DNA of 64,000 nt. Origin: Cellulomonas sp. URHD0024. Lineage in GTDB: Bacteria; Actinomycetota; Actinomycetes; Actinomycetales; Cellulomonadaceae. The stretch's first letter is position 1; every line of letters starts with the position of its first letter. The position numbers were made by a program, and so were the translations under genes. The notes under the pieces are model-generated. The model was not told the DNA's origin and did no database searches. It saw only the letters and a list, made by a program, of their open reading frames with translations. The stretch covers positions 1 to 64,000 of the forward strand of contig NZ_AUEW01000008.1 in NCBI RefSeq assembly GCF_000426185.1, in the 5' to 3' direction. Below, one piece after another: positions 9,457-18,514 of this stretch.

Positions 9457-10026
9457 ATGACCGCGACCATCCCTTCCGACGACCTCGTCGTTCTCCTCGG
9501 CGAGGACGGCGAACCCTGCGGCACCGCACCTCGCCGGACGGTCCACGGAGCCACCACCCCGCTCCACCTCGCCTTCTCCTGCTACCTGTTCTCGCCCGCA
9601 GGTCTGCTCCTGGTCACCCGTCGCGCCCTCGGCAAGACCGCGTGGCCCGGCGTGTGGACCAACTCGTTCTGCGGCCACCCGCGCCCGGGAGAGCCGATGG
9701 CGGACGCGATCGCCCGGCACGCGTGGACAGAGCTCGGGGTCGAGGTGGAGGACGTCGAGCAGCTGCTCCCGGACTTCCGGTACCGCGCGACGGACGCCGG
9801 CGGTGTCGTCGAGAACGAGATGTGCCCGGTGTGGTTCGCCGTCACCGACCAGGAGCCGCGGCCCAACCCGGCCGAGGTCGCAGAGCTGCGCTGGGTCGAG
9901 ACGGTCGACCTCGGCCGAGCCGTGGCCAGCGCCGGCTGGGCCTTCAGTCCGTGGATGGTCGAACAGGTGCAGCAGCTCGCCGAGCTCGTCCCCGGCGGCC
10001 CTGCGCGTCTGGCGCGGGCGTCATGA
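9457..10026 (+). CDS. idi: Isopentenyl-diphosphate delta-isomerase, type 1
   Basis: Interconverts IPP and DMAPP, supplying the C5 units for the operon it heads. The 189-residue length and the Nudix-like type-1 fold fit. The catalytic cysteine is in NSFCGHP (Cys72), and metal/active-site glutamates are in VVENEMCP (Glu119, Glu121). The ATG at 9457 was chosen because GAGGAG lies seven bases upstream. The stop overlaps crtE by ATGA. CrtEb also consumes DMAPP, so an isomerase co-transcribed with C50 carotenoid genes makes metabolic sense. Confidence 0.95.
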   Translation: MTATIPSDDLVVLLGEDGEPCGTAPRRTVHGATTPLHLAFSCYLFSPAGLLLVTRRALGKTAWPGVWTNSFCGHPRPGEPMADAIARHAWTELGVEVEDVEQLLPDFRYRATDAGGVVENEMCPVWFAVTDQEPRPNPAEVAELRWVETVDLGRAVASAGWAFSPWMVEQVQQLAELVPGGPARLARAS

Positions 10027-11057
10027 CGGCGCAGGGGCTGGACGTCCAGGCGTTCGCAGAGTTCTTCGCCCGCGGCACCGAACGGGCCGACGGAGCCGAG
10101 TCCCGGGCGCTGTGGGAGGCGATGACCGACGCGGCCGACGGGGGCAAGCGGGTGCGGCCGGACCTCCTGCGAGCCACCTACGAGGCGTTCGGGGGAAGCC
10201 GGCCGGAGGTCGCGCAGCAGGTCGGCGACGCGATCGAGCTCCTGCACACGGCGTTCGTCATGCACGACGACGTCATCGACCACGACCTGAGCCGGCGCGG
10301 GCGGCCCAACGTCTCCGGCGCGTTCGAGGCACGCGGACGCGCCGCGGGGGCCGGGGCCGCCCGCGCCCACCGGTACGGGCAGGCCGCCGGCATCCTCGCG
10401 GGCGACCTCGCGCTCGTCGGCGCCACGCGCCTCGTCGCCACGGCGGACACCGACCGGTGGACGGTCGCGCGCCTGCTCGACCTGCTCGACGAGACGATCC
10501 GTCTCACGGCGGGCGGTGAGCTGGGCGACGTGCGGCTCGGGCTGCACACGGACCGACCGACGCTCGCGGAGGTGCTGACGGTCGAGGAGCACAAGACGGC
10601 CGTCTACTCGTTCTCCCTGCCCCTGCAGGCGGGTGCGCTCCTGGCCGGGGCGCCGGACGGTGTGCTGCCGTCGCTCGACCGGCTCGGTCGCCTCCTGGGG
10701 ATCGCGTTCCAGCTGCAGGACGACCTGCTCGGCACGTTCGGCGACGAGGCCGTCACCGGCAAGAGCACGGTGTCGGACCTGCGCGAGGGCACCGTCACGG
10801 CCCTCGTCGCACACGCCCGGACCACGGCCGTGTGGTCGACGATCGCCCACCACCTCGGCGATCCCGACCTCAGCGACGCAGCCGCCGACGCCGTCCGGGA
10901 CGCCCTCGTCCGCTGCGGGTCCCGCGCCTTCGTCGAGGATCTGGTCGACCAGCACGTCCACCAGGCCCTCGTCCTCGCCCGCGAGATCGGCCCCGTCGCG
11001 GGTGTCGTCGAACGGCTCACCCAGGCGCTGCTCGTCGTCGGGCGGCGAGCAGCATGA
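10023..11057 (+). CDS. crtE: Geranylgeranyl diphosphate synthase
   Basis: A trans-isoprenyl diphosphate synthase of 344 residues that condenses IPP with allylic diphosphates to make GGPP. The first aspartate-rich motif is HDDVIDHD (Asp82, Asp83, Asp86). The second is QDDLLGTFGDE from Asp233, with the DDxxG form usual for actinobacterial enzymes. GGKRVRP near residue 39 is the IPP-binding signature. Its start overlaps idi and its stop overlaps crtB, both by ATGA. GGPP is both the substrate of CrtB and the known ligand of CrtR in corynebacteria. Confidence 0.95.
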   Translation: MTAQGLDVQAFAEFFARGTERADGAESRALWEAMTDAADGGKRVRPDLLRATYEAFGGSRPEVAQQVGDAIELLHTAFVMHDDVIDHDLSRRGRPNVSGAFEARGRAAGAGAARAHRYGQAAGILAGDLALVGATRLVATADTDRWTVARLLDLLDETIRLTAGGELGDVRLGLHTDRPTLAEVLTVEEHKTAVYSFSLPLQAGALLAGAPDGVLPSLDRLGRLLGIAFQLQDDLLGTFGDEAVTGKSTVSDLREGTVTALVAHARTTAVWSTIAHHLGDPDLSDAAADAVRDALVRCGSRAFVEDLVDQHVHQALVLAREIGPVAGVVERLTQALLVVGRRAA

Positions 11058-11971
11058 GCCTGACGACCCGCAACCACACGCCGGCGCAGTCCTCGTCGGC
11101 GATCTACGACGAGGTGGCGACGGCCAGCGCCGCGTGCGTGATCGGCCGGTACTCGACGTCGTTCGCACGGGCCGCCCGGATGCTCGCCGAGCCGGTCCGC
11201 GGCCACGTCCGCAACGTGTACGGACTGGTGCGGCTGGCAGACGAGGTGGTCGACGCACCGTCGCTCCCGCTGTCGCACGCCGACCGGGCCGAGATCCTGG
11301 ACGAGCTGCGGGCGGAGACCCTGCGCGCGACCGAACGCGGCTTCTCCACCAACCTCGTCGTCCACGCGTTCGCGCGGACAGCGCGCGAGTGCGGGATCGG
11401 TGCGGACCTCGTCGACCCGTTCTTCGCCTCCATGCGCACCGACCTGGACCGCACGACGCACGACGACGCGTCGTTCGCGACCTACGTCCACGGGTCCGCG
11501 GAGGTCGTCGGGCTCATGTGCCTGCGCATCTTCGTCGCGTGCGAGCCGGGCACCGCCGCCGAGCGTGAGGCCCGGTACGACGCGTCGGCCGAGGGTGCGC
11601 GCCGGCTCGGGGCAGCCTTCCAGAAGGTCAACTTCCTGCGGGACCTCGCCGCCGACCGGGACGACCTCGGGCGCAGCTACTTCCCGGCCGTCGGGACCGG
11701 GCACCTCACCGACGCGCGCCGGGACGCCCTGCTCGACGACGTCGACGCGGACCTCGCAGCGGCTGCGCTCGCGATCGAGGACCTGCCCGCCTCCTGCCGC
11801 CGCGGGGTGCGTGCCGCGCACGACCTGTTCGCAGCGCTCTCCCGACGGCTCCGGGCGACCCCCGCAGCGACGATCGAGGTCCGCCGGGTGCGGGTGCCGG
11901 GCCCGGTGAAGGCGCTCGTCCTGGCGCGCAGCCTTCTCGGTCGCACGCCGGTTCGAGTGGGCCGGTCATGA
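11054..11971 (+). CDS. crtB: Phytoene synthase
   Basis: Joins two GGPP to form phytoene, the first dedicated C40 carotenoid step. The 305-residue squalene/phytoene synthase fold shows both aspartate-rich motifs: LADEVVDAP near residue 60 and NFLRDLAADRDDLGRSYFP near residue 195. The RYSTSFARAARML segment near the N terminus is the usual opening of the family. Start and stop overlap the neighbouring genes by four bases. The protein is soluble or membrane-associated, with no transmembrane helix. Confidence 0.96.
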   Translation: MSLTTRNHTPAQSSSAIYDEVATASAACVIGRYSTSFARAARMLAEPVRGHVRNVYGLVRLADEVVDAPSLPLSHADRAEILDELRAETLRATERGFSTNLVVHAFARTARECGIGADLVDPFFASMRTDLDRTTHDDASFATYVHGSAEVVGLMCLRIFVACEPGTAAEREARYDASAEGARRLGAAFQKVNFLRDLAADRDDLGRSYFPAVGTGHLTDARRDALLDDVDADLAAAALAIEDLPASCRRGVRAAHDLFAALSRRLRATPAATIEVRRVRVPGPVKALVLARSLLGRTPVRVGRS

Positions 11972-13542
11972 AGACGGCCGTCGTCATCGGTGCCGGCGTC
12001 GCGGGCCTCGGCACTGCGGCGCTGCTCGCCCGCGACGGGTACGACGTGGTCGTGCTCGAGCAGCAGGACCAGGTGGGCGGTCGGGCGGGTACGTGGGAGA
12101 GCGAGGGTTTCCGGTTCGACACGGGGCCGTCGTGGTACCTCATGCCGGAGGTCATCGACCACTTCTTCGCCCTGCTCGGCACGAGCGCCGACGCCGAGCT
12201 CGACCTGGTCCGCCTCGACCCGGCGTACCGCGCGTGGTTCGAGAGCGGCGCGGACCCGCTCGAGCTCCGGTCCGGGCTCGAGGACGCCGTGGCACGGTTC
12301 GACGCTGTCGAACCGGGTGCCGGATCACGGCTGCGCCGCTACCTCGCATCCGCCCGACGGACCACCGAGACCGCTCGCGAGCACCTCCTGTACTCGACGT
12401 TCGAGTCGCTGCCGCGACTGCTCTCGCCGAGGGTCCTGCTCCGGGCCGGCCGGCTGCTGCCGCTCGTCCTGCAGACGCTCGACACGTACGTCGGTCGGAG
12501 GTTCCACGACGAGCGGCTGCGACGCGTGCTGGGCTACCCCGCGGTGTTCCTGGGCACCTCACCCGACCAGGCACCGGCGCTCTACCACCTCATGAGCCAC
12601 GCCGACCTCGTCGAGGGGGTGCTGTACCCGCGCGGCGGGTTCGGCACGCTCGTCGACGCGCTCGCGCGGCTCGCCGAGCGCGAGGGCGCGACCATCCGCA
12701 CCGGCGCTCGCGTCATCGAGGTGCTGACCACGCCGCTGCCGGGTGCTCGGGTCACGGGGGTGCGGTACCTCGACGACGCCGGTCGTGAGCAGGTCCTGGC
12801 GGCGGACGTCGTGGTGGGCGCCGGGGACCTGCACCACCTGGAGACGGCCCTGCTCAGGCCGGACCTGCGCACCTACCCCGAACAGTGGTGGTCCCGTCGC
12901 GACCCCGGTCCGGGCGCCGTCCTCGTCTACCTCGGCATCAGAGGCCGGGTGCCCGAGCTCACCCATCACAGCCTGGTCTTCGCGGCGGACTGGCAGGCCA
13001 ACGTCGACGCGGTCTTCGGCCGGGACCGGCACGTCCCGGACGCCGGTTCCCTGTACGTGTGCGCACCGTCGCGGACGGACGAGACCGTCGCGCCGCCCGA
13101 CACCGAGAACCTGTTCCTGCTGATCCCGGTGCCTGCGGACGTCACGATCGGCGGCGGCGGCGACCCCGTCGTCGAGCGGGTGGCGGACGACGCGATCCGA
13201 CGGCTCGCCACGGTCGCGGGGATCCCGGACCTCGCCGACCGTGTCCTCGTCCGGCGCACCGTCGGTCCCGCCGACTTCGCCCGCGACCTGTCCGCGTGGT
13301 CGGGCGGCGCGCTCGGCCCCGCGCACGTCCTGCGGCAGAGCGCCTGGTGGCGTGGTCGCAACGCATCCGCGAAGGTCGACGGCCTGCTGTACGCGGGCGG
13401 GTCGACCATCCCCGGCATCGGGCTGCCGATGTGCCTCATCAGCGCGGAGCTGGTGGTCAAGCGACTCCGCGGCGACCGGTCGTCCGGGCCGCTGGCGGTT
13501 CCGCTGACCTCCGCGCCCGTCCGCACCGGGGGTGCGGGATGA
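11968..13542 (+). CDS. crtI: Phytoene desaturase
   Basis: FAD-dependent CrtI-type desaturase of 524 residues that converts phytoene to lycopene. The N-terminal dinucleotide fold VIGAGVAGLGTAALLARDG and the acidic strand end VVVLEQ are clear. A C-terminal CrtI signature, YAGGSTIPGIGLPMCLISAE, closes the protein. RFDTGPSWYLMPEV near residue 50 is another family landmark. It lies in the fourth position of an operon with four-base overlaps throughout. The product feeds CrtEb rather than a beta-cyclase. Confidence 0.96.
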   Translation: MKTAVVIGAGVAGLGTAALLARDGYDVVVLEQQDQVGGRAGTWESEGFRFDTGPSWYLMPEVIDHFFALLGTSADAELDLVRLDPAYRAWFESGADPLELRSGLEDAVARFDAVEPGAGSRLRRYLASARRTTETAREHLLYSTFESLPRLLSPRVLLRAGRLLPLVLQTLDTYVGRRFHDERLRRVLGYPAVFLGTSPDQAPALYHLMSHADLVEGVLYPRGGFGTLVDALARLAEREGATIRTGARVIEVLTTPLPGARVTGVRYLDDAGREQVLAADVVVGAGDLHHLETALLRPDLRTYPEQWWSRRDPGPGAVLVYLGIRGRVPELTHHSLVFAADWQANVDAVFGRDRHVPDAGSLYVCAPSRTDETVAPPDTENLFLLIPVPADVTIGGGGDPVVERVADDAIRRLATVAGIPDLADRVLVRRTVGPADFARDLSAWSGGALGPAHVLRQSAWWRGRNASAKVDGLLYAGGSTIPGIGLPMCLISAELVVKRLRGDRSSGPLAVPLTSAPVRTGGAG

Positions 13543-13865
13543 GGGGGTCGTACCTCGTCGCTCTGCTCCTGAGCCTGGCCGGCATGATGCTCCTCGACGC
13601 CAGGCACCGGCTGTTCGTCTGGGCAGTTCCGCGGCGCGCGGCGGTCGTGCTCGCCTGCGGTGTGACGCTCTTCCTCGCCTGGGACGCCGCCGCCATCGCG
13701 CGCGGCATCTTCGAGCGGGGGTGGGGAGGCGCACTGCTGGGTCTGGAGGTCGCACCGCACCTGCCGATCGAGGAGCTCCTCTTCGTGACGTTCTTCAGCT
13801 ACCTCACGATGGTCGTCTTCACGGCGACCCACCGGGTCGTGGCCCGGCGGGCGGTGGACGCGTGA
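13539..13865 (+). CDS. crtYe: C50 carotenoid epsilon/gamma-cyclase subunit, CrtYe/LbtA type
   Basis: A 108-residue protein with three predicted membrane helices, matching the small heterodimeric lycopene-cyclase-domain subunits of C50 pathways. The motif LPIEELLFVTFFSYLTM, with its conserved glutamates, is characteristic. The start overlaps crtI (ATGA) and the stop overlaps the next subunit (GTGA). Together with the next gene it would cyclise the ends of the elongated C50 chain. Ring type (epsilon as in decaprenoxanthin, gamma as in sarcinaxanthin, or beta) cannot be read from the sequence by eye. Confidence 0.9.
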   Translation: MRGSYLVALLLSLAGMMLLDARHRLFVWAVPRRAAVVLACGVTLFLAWDAAAIARGIFERGWGGALLGLEVAPHLPIEELLFVTFFSYLTMVVFTATHRVVARRAVDA

Positions 13866-14188
13866 CGTACGTCCAGCTCGACCTCCTCGTCGTCGCAGGC
13901 GCTGCCGTGCTGGCCGTGGTCGGGGCGCGGGCAGCGCGGCGGCGGCAGACACCGTTCGTGCTGCCGGTCGTCGTGACCCTCGCTCTCCTCGTGGCGCTGA
14001 CGGTGGTGTTCGACAGCCTGATGATCAGCGCCGACCTGTTCCGGTACGACGCTGCCGCCCTCCTCGGCGTCACCCTGTGGCACGCCCCCGTCGAGGACCT
14101 CGCCTGGCCCGTCGCCGCGGCCCTCGCCCTGCCGTCGGTCTGGGTGCTGCTGGCTCCCGTGCCGGCCCGGGAACGGATCGACGCATGA
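13862..14188 (+). CDS. crtYf: C50 carotenoid cyclase subunit, CrtYf/LbtB type
   Basis: The partner of the preceding subunit, also 108 residues with three hydrophobic helices and a GTG start overlapping the previous stop. The family signature HAPVEDLAWPVAAALALP corresponds to the PIEEL region of the other subunit, consistent with a split, duplicated cyclase domain. Two adjacent short cyclase genes followed by a UbiA-type elongase are diagnostic of C50 rather than C40 carotenoid biosynthesis. Confidence 0.9.
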   Translation: MTYVQLDLLVVAGAAVLAVVGARAARRRQTPFVLPVVVTLALLVALTVVFDSLMISADLFRYDAAALLGVTLWHAPVEDLAWPVAAALALPSVWVLLAPVPARERIDA

Positions 14189-15087
14189 GCACCCGCACGG
14201 AGCCGACGAGCCGAGCGGGCCTGCTCACCGGCGTCGGGCAGGTGCTGCTCGCCTCGCGGCCGCTGAGCTGGATCAACACGGCCTACCCCTTCGCGGTCGC
14301 GTACCTGCTCGCGGGCGGTGAACCCGGTTGGGCGCTCGTCGTCGGCACGGTGTACTTCCTCGTCCCGTACAACCTGCTGATGTACGGGCTGAACGACGTC
14401 TTCGACTACGCGTCGGACCTCGCCAACCCGCGCAAGGGCGGCGTCGAGGGCGCGATCCTGTCGCAGCGGTGGCACCGGGCCACCCTGTGGTCGGCGGTGG
14501 TCACCAACGTCCCGTTCCTCGTCGCGCTCCTCGTCGCCGGCGGACTCGCGTCCGGCGTCGTGCTCGCCGTGAGCGTCTTCGCCGTCGTGGCCTACTCCGC
14601 ACCCGGGCTGCGTCTCAAGGAGCGGCCGTACGTCGACTCACTGACGTCGAGCACCCACTTCGTCAGCCCCGCCGTGTTCGCCATCGCCCTCGCGGGGGGC
14701 CGGTTCACGATGCCGGTCGTCGCGACGCTCGGCGCGTTCTTCCTCTGGGGCGCGGCCTCCCACGCCTTCGGTGCGGTGCAGGACATCACGGCAGACCGTG
14801 GTGCCGGCATCGCCTCGGTGGCGACGTCCCTCGGCGCCCGTCGCACCGTCCGGCTCTCGATGGCGGGCTACGCGTCGTCGGCCGCGCTCCTGCTGGTGGC
14901 CGGCGCGCCCGCGGCTCTCGCCGCCGTCGTCCCGCTCGTCTACCTCGGGTCGGTCGCGCCCTTCCGCGATCTCGACGACGACGACTGCGAGGACGCGAAC
15001 CGGGGCTGGCGCCGCTTCCTGGTCCTCAATCTCGTGACCGGGTTCGTGCTCACGCAGGCCCTGCTGGTGGCGGCACTGCGCACCTGA
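14185..15087 (+). CDS. crtEb: Lycopene elongase (UbiA-family prenyltransferase)
   Basis: A 300-residue polytopic UbiA prenyltransferase, about eight or nine helices, that adds C5 units from DMAPP to the ends of lycopene to give a C50 carotenoid. The first aspartate motif is LNDVFDYASDLANPRKGG, near residue 70. A second acidic region is FGAVQDITADRGAGIAS. The ATG overlaps the crtYf stop. It is the last gene of the operon; a short inverted repeat, CGGGTC (15101-15106) and GACCCG (15114-15119), lies just after the stop and may help terminate. Confidence 0.93.
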   Translation: MSTRTEPTSRAGLLTGVGQVLLASRPLSWINTAYPFAVAYLLAGGEPGWALVVGTVYFLVPYNLLMYGLNDVFDYASDLANPRKGGVEGAILSQRWHRATLWSAVVTNVPFLVALLVAGGLASGVVLAVSVFAVVAYSAPGLRLKERPYVDSLTSSTHFVSPAVFAIALAGGRFTMPVVATLGAFFLWGAASHAFGAVQDITADRGAGIASVATSLGARRTVRLSMAGYASSAALLLVAGAPAALAAVVPLVYLGSVAPFRDLDDDDCEDANRGWRRFLVLNLVTGFVLTQALLVAALRT

Positions 15088-15184
15088 CGCGGCCCGGACG
15101 CGGGTCGCCGGTTGACCCGTGCACGCCGCCGTACAGGTGAAAGCACCTCAGTCACTTCACCCCATGACCGGCCGTGTCGATGGC

Positions 15185-15820
15185 ATGACCATGAAGACGA
15201 CCTGGACTCTTGCCGTGTCGGCCGTCACCGCACTCTCCGTCGGCACCGCCATCGCGGCGGCCACCGCATCGGCAGCGGCACCCGAGGCACCCGCGAGACC
15301 CGCCGACGTCGTGACGCCGGCGGCGCAGCGCATCTCGCTCGCGGACGTCCCTCTGCCCCCCGCCGTCGGCGACACGGTCCCGGCGTTCGCGGTCGAGGCG
15401 ACCCGAGAGGCCGGCGCGTCCGTGTTCGTCAGCCCCAGCGGCGACGGCTCCGGCCTGGTGATCGACCCGGCCGCACCGCTGCCGGACGCGGTCGTCGCGG
15501 AGATCGACGCGGTGAACCGACCCACCTCGGACCTGGGGGCCGCGACCGCGCAGCTGGCGGCCCGGACGGCCGTGCGCGACGCGCTCGACGAGGCCGACAC
15601 CAGCGTGCTGGTCCTCTCTGCGACTCCGACCTTCGACGCCGACGGCGCCGTCACGGGCGCGCTGTACGGGATCGTCGGCAACCACGACGCACCGCTGGAG
15701 TTCGCGACGAGCCACGGGCTGCGGGCCACCCCGTTCCACGACCGTACGGTCGCGAGCTGGCGCCGGTTCATGACGGAGAACCCGCAGTACAGGCTGGTGG
15801 ACACCACGACGCTGTGGTGA
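15185..15820 (+). CDS. Secreted protein of unknown function
   Basis: About 211 residues if started at ATG 15185; ATG 15191 and ATG 15164 are alternatives, and none has a good ribosome site. MKTTWTLAVSAVTALSVGTAIAAATASAAAPEAPARP is a typical Sec signal peptide ending near the ASA-AAP site (region named here for location; key residues are the KTT charge and AxA cleavage box). The mature part has alternating strands and helices and ends SWRRFMTENPQYRLVDTTTLW. No catalytic motif is recognisable. It is followed by a strong bidirectional terminator. Confidence 0.7.
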   Translation: MTMKTTWTLAVSAVTALSVGTAIAAATASAAAPEAPARPADVVTPAAQRISLADVPLPPAVGDTVPAFAVEATREAGASVFVSPSGDGSGLVIDPAAPLPDAVVAEIDAVNRPTSDLGAATAQLAARTAVRDALDEADTSVLVLSATPTFDADGAVTGALYGIVGNHDAPLEFATSHGLRATPFHDRTVASWRRFMTENPQYRLVDTTTLW

Positions 15821-15823
15821 CCG

Positions 15824-15863
15824 CGCAGGGCCACGCTCCACCCTCCTGAAGCGCGGCCCTGCG
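15824..15863. terminator. Bidirectional terminator hairpin
   Basis: Perfect 9-bp arms CGCAGGGCC (15824-15832) and GGCCCTGCG (15855-15863), in the convergent gap between the secreted protein and the GNAT gene. There is no T-run, which is usual for high-GC actinobacteria. Confidence 0.65.
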
Positions 15864-15935
15864 TCGTCGGGGAAAGGATGCACCCGCGATCCGGCCGACG
15901 TCAATGACATCATGACTCTCGTCAAGGTGAAAGAT

Positions 15936-16541
15936 CTACGCCAGGTCGAGGGTCAGCACCCGGGCACCTCCGTCGGGGCCTGCGTCCGTGAAGCCGATGC
16001 GGTCGTAGAAGGCGACGCCGCCGGTGTTCCGCGCATCGACGCCGAGGTGCAGGCCCGGGACGCCCCGCTCACGCAGGGCGTCGGAGAGCGCCTCGATGAG
16101 GCGCCGGCCGAGACCTCGACGTTGGGCACGCGGCAGCAGGTCGATGTGCAGATGGGCGGGGTAGCGCTTGTACAACGGCTCGTCGACGACCTCGGGCTCG
16201 TGGATGGTGCGCAGGAGCATGTGGTCCCGCGTGCCGTCGCCGGGGTCCTGCGTCAACGGGTGCTGCGCACGCAGGACCGGGTACCAGGACGACTCGAGCC
16301 AGCGCTGGAACCGGTAGGTGTCCGCGGTCGCGACGACGTAGCCCGCGACGCCCTGCGCGTCGACGGCGACGAACGTCAGCCCCGGGTCCGCGACCGGGTA
16401 GGGACCGGCGTAGACGTGCCCCAGCAGGTCAGGGTTGCTGTACAGGCCCGTCGCGTCGGCGCCTGCGTCCCCGGTGAGCAGGCAGATGCGGTACAGCGCG
16501 GGCAGGTCGGTCGCGTGGAACGGCCGGATCGTTTCGGGCAT
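15936..16541 (-). CDS. GNAT-family N-acetyltransferase
   Basis: A 201-residue GCN5-related acetyltransferase. The acetyl-CoA loop is PRAQRRGLGRRLIEAL (Q/RxxGxG/A), followed by the usual GVDARNTGGVAFYDRIGF segment. The N terminus, IRPFHATDLPALYRICLLTGDAGADATGLY, resembles acetyltransferases annotated for small-molecule or O-GlcNAcase-associated substrates, but the substrate cannot be assigned. It is divergent from the GH15 gene with a 56-bp gap, so the two promoters are close together. Confidence 0.88.
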   Translation of the reverse strand: MPETIRPFHATDLPALYRICLLTGDAGADATGLYSNPDLLGHVYAGPYPVADPGLTFVAVDAQGVAGYVVATADTYRFQRWLESSWYPVLRAQHPLTQDPGDGTRDHMLLRTIHEPEVVDEPLYKRYPAHLHIDLLPRAQRRGLGRRLIEALSDALRERGVPGLHLGVDARNTGGVAFYDRIGFTDAGPDGGARVLTLDLA

Positions 16542-16597
16542 GTGACGACTTTGCCATCGGTGCTGACAAGTGCGCTCGACAGGACGACGCTGAGCAG

Positions 16598-18514
16598 ATG
16601 GCGCCGGTCACCGCACATCAGCCCGAGACGCATCGCTCACCCTTCCCGCCCATCGCGAGCTACGCGTTCCTGTCCGACTGCGAGTCCAGCTGCCTGATCG
16701 CACCCTCCGGTGCGGTCGAGTGGATGTGCGTCCCGCGCCCGGACTCGCCGAGCATCTTCGCCTCGATCCTCGACCGTGGAGCCGGGTCGTTCCGCGTCGG
16801 TCCGCACGGCACGCGGGTCCCGTCGGCACGCCGCTACCTGCCCGGCACCCTGGTGCTGGAGACGACGTGGCAGACGCCGACCGGCTGGCTCATCGTGCGC
16901 GACGCCATGGTCATGGGTCCGTGGCACAACCAGGAGGAGCGCTCGGTCACGCACCGCAGGACGCCGACCGACGACGACGCCGAGCACATCCTGCTCCGCA
17001 CCGTCACGTGCGTGAGCGGGACCGTGGACCTGCAGGTCGAGTGCGACCCGTCGCCGGACTACGGTCGCGACGAGGCCCGATGGGAGTACGACGGCACCGG
17101 CTACAACGCGATCCACGCCGACTCCGACAGCGGCCCCACGCTGCGACTCACCAGCAGCCTGCGCCTCGGCATCGACGGCCGGACCGCGTCGGCACGCACC
17201 CGCATGGTCAACGGGGACAAGGCGTTCATCGCGCTGTCCTGGTCGCCACTGCCCGCACCGACCACGTGGGACGAGGCCGCCGACCAGCTCTGGCGGACGC
17301 AGGAGTTCTGGCGGGAGTGGATCACCCAGGGCGTCTTCCCCGACCATCCCTGGCGCACCTACCTGCAGCGGAGCGCCCTCACGCTCAAGGGCCTGACCTA
17401 CGCACCGACCGGTGCACTGCTGGCCGCTGCCACGACGTCGCTGCCGGAGACGCCCGGCGGCGAGCGCAACTGGGACTACCGGTACGCGTGGATCCGCGAC
17501 AGCACCTTCGCCCTCTGGGGTCTGTACACCCTCGGTCTGGACCGCGAGGCCAACGACTTCTTCGCGTTCATCCACGACGTCTGCCGCGACAACAAGGACC
17601 TGCAGATCATGTACGGCGTCGGCGGGGAGGAGAAGCTCGACGAGTTCGAGCTCGGCCACCTGTCCGGGTACGAGGGGGCCCGGCCGGTGCGGGTCGGGAA
17701 CGCCGCCTACGACCAGGAGCAGCACGACGTCTGGGGTGCGGTGCTCGACTCCGTCTACCTGCACACCCGCTCCCGCGAGCAGCTGCCCGAGGCGCTGTGG
17801 CCCGTCCTCAAACGGCAGGTGGAGGCGGCGATCAAGCACTGGCACGAACCCGACCGCGGCATCTGGGAGGTCCGCGGCGAACCGCAGCACTTCGTCTCCA
17901 GCAAGCTCATGTGCTGGGTCGCCCTCGACCGCGGCGCCCGGTTGGCTCGCATGCACGACGAGCCCGACTTCGCCGACCAGTGGAGCAAGCTCGCCGCCGA
18001 GATCCACCGGGACATCTGCAAGAACGGGGTCGACGAGCGCGGCGTGTTCGTCCAGCGCTACGGGTCCGACGCCCTCGACGCCTCCCTCCTGCTCATCCCG
18101 CTCCTGCGGTTCCTGCCCCCGAACGACCATCGCGTCCGCGCCACCGTCCTGGCCATCGCCGACGAGCTGACCACCGACGGTCTGGTCCTGCGCTACCGCG
18201 TCGACGAGACCGACGACGGCCTCTCCGGCGAGGAGGGCGCGTTCACGATCTGCTCGTTCTGGCTGGTGTCCGCGCTCGTGGAGATCGGCGAGCTCGAACG
18301 CGGCCGCGCCCTGTGCGAGCGGCTCCTGTCCTACGCCAGCACCCTGAACCTGTACGCCGAGGAGATCGACCCGCGCACCGGCCGCCACCTCGGCAACTTC
18401 CCGCAGGCGTTCACGCACCTGGCGCAGATCAACGCGGTCGTCCACGTCATCCGCGCCGAGGAGACCGCGGGCCACGACGCCATGCACTTCGAACCCCCCA
18501 ACCGCGGCGGCTGA
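16598..18514 (+). CDS. Glycoside hydrolase family 15, probable trehalase
   Basis: A 638-residue GH15 protein with an N-terminal beta-sandwich (SYAFLSDCESSCLIAPSGAVEWMCVPRPDSPSIF region) and a C-terminal (alpha/alpha)6 barrel. GGERNWDYRYAWIRDSTF near residue 290 is the family hallmark. GEEGAFTICSFW near residue 545 carries the likely catalytic base, and FELGHLSGYEGARPVRVGN lies between. The sequence style matches the mycobacterial and actinobacterial GH15 enzymes shown to be trehalases rather than fungal glucoamylases. No signal peptide is seen, so it would act on cytoplasmic trehalose. Glucoamylase or isomaltase activity is the alternative. Confidence 0.88.
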   Translation: MAPVTAHQPETHRSPFPPIASYAFLSDCESSCLIAPSGAVEWMCVPRPDSPSIFASILDRGAGSFRVGPHGTRVPSARRYLPGTLVLETTWQTPTGWLIVRDAMVMGPWHNQEERSVTHRRTPTDDDAEHILLRTVTCVSGTVDLQVECDPSPDYGRDEARWEYDGTGYNAIHADSDSGPTLRLTSSLRLGIDGRTASARTRMVNGDKAFIALSWSPLPAPTTWDEAADQLWRTQEFWREWITQGVFPDHPWRTYLQRSALTLKGLTYAPTGALLAAATTSLPETPGGERNWDYRYAWIRDSTFALWGLYTLGLDREANDFFAFIHDVCRDNKDLQIMYGVGGEEKLDEFELGHLSGYEGARPVRVGNAAYDQEQHDVWGAVLDSVYLHTRSREQLPEALWPVLKRQVEAAIKHWHEPDRGIWEVRGEPQHFVSSKLMCWVALDRGARLARMHDEPDFADQWSKLAAEIHRDICKNGVDERGVFVQRYGSDALDASLLLIPLLRFLPPNDHRVRATVLAIADELTTDGLVLRYRVDETDDGLSGEEGAFTICSFWLVSALVEIGELERGRALCERLLSYASTLNLYAEEIDPRTGRHLGNFPQAFTHLAQINAVVHVIRAEETAGHDAMHFEPPNRGG

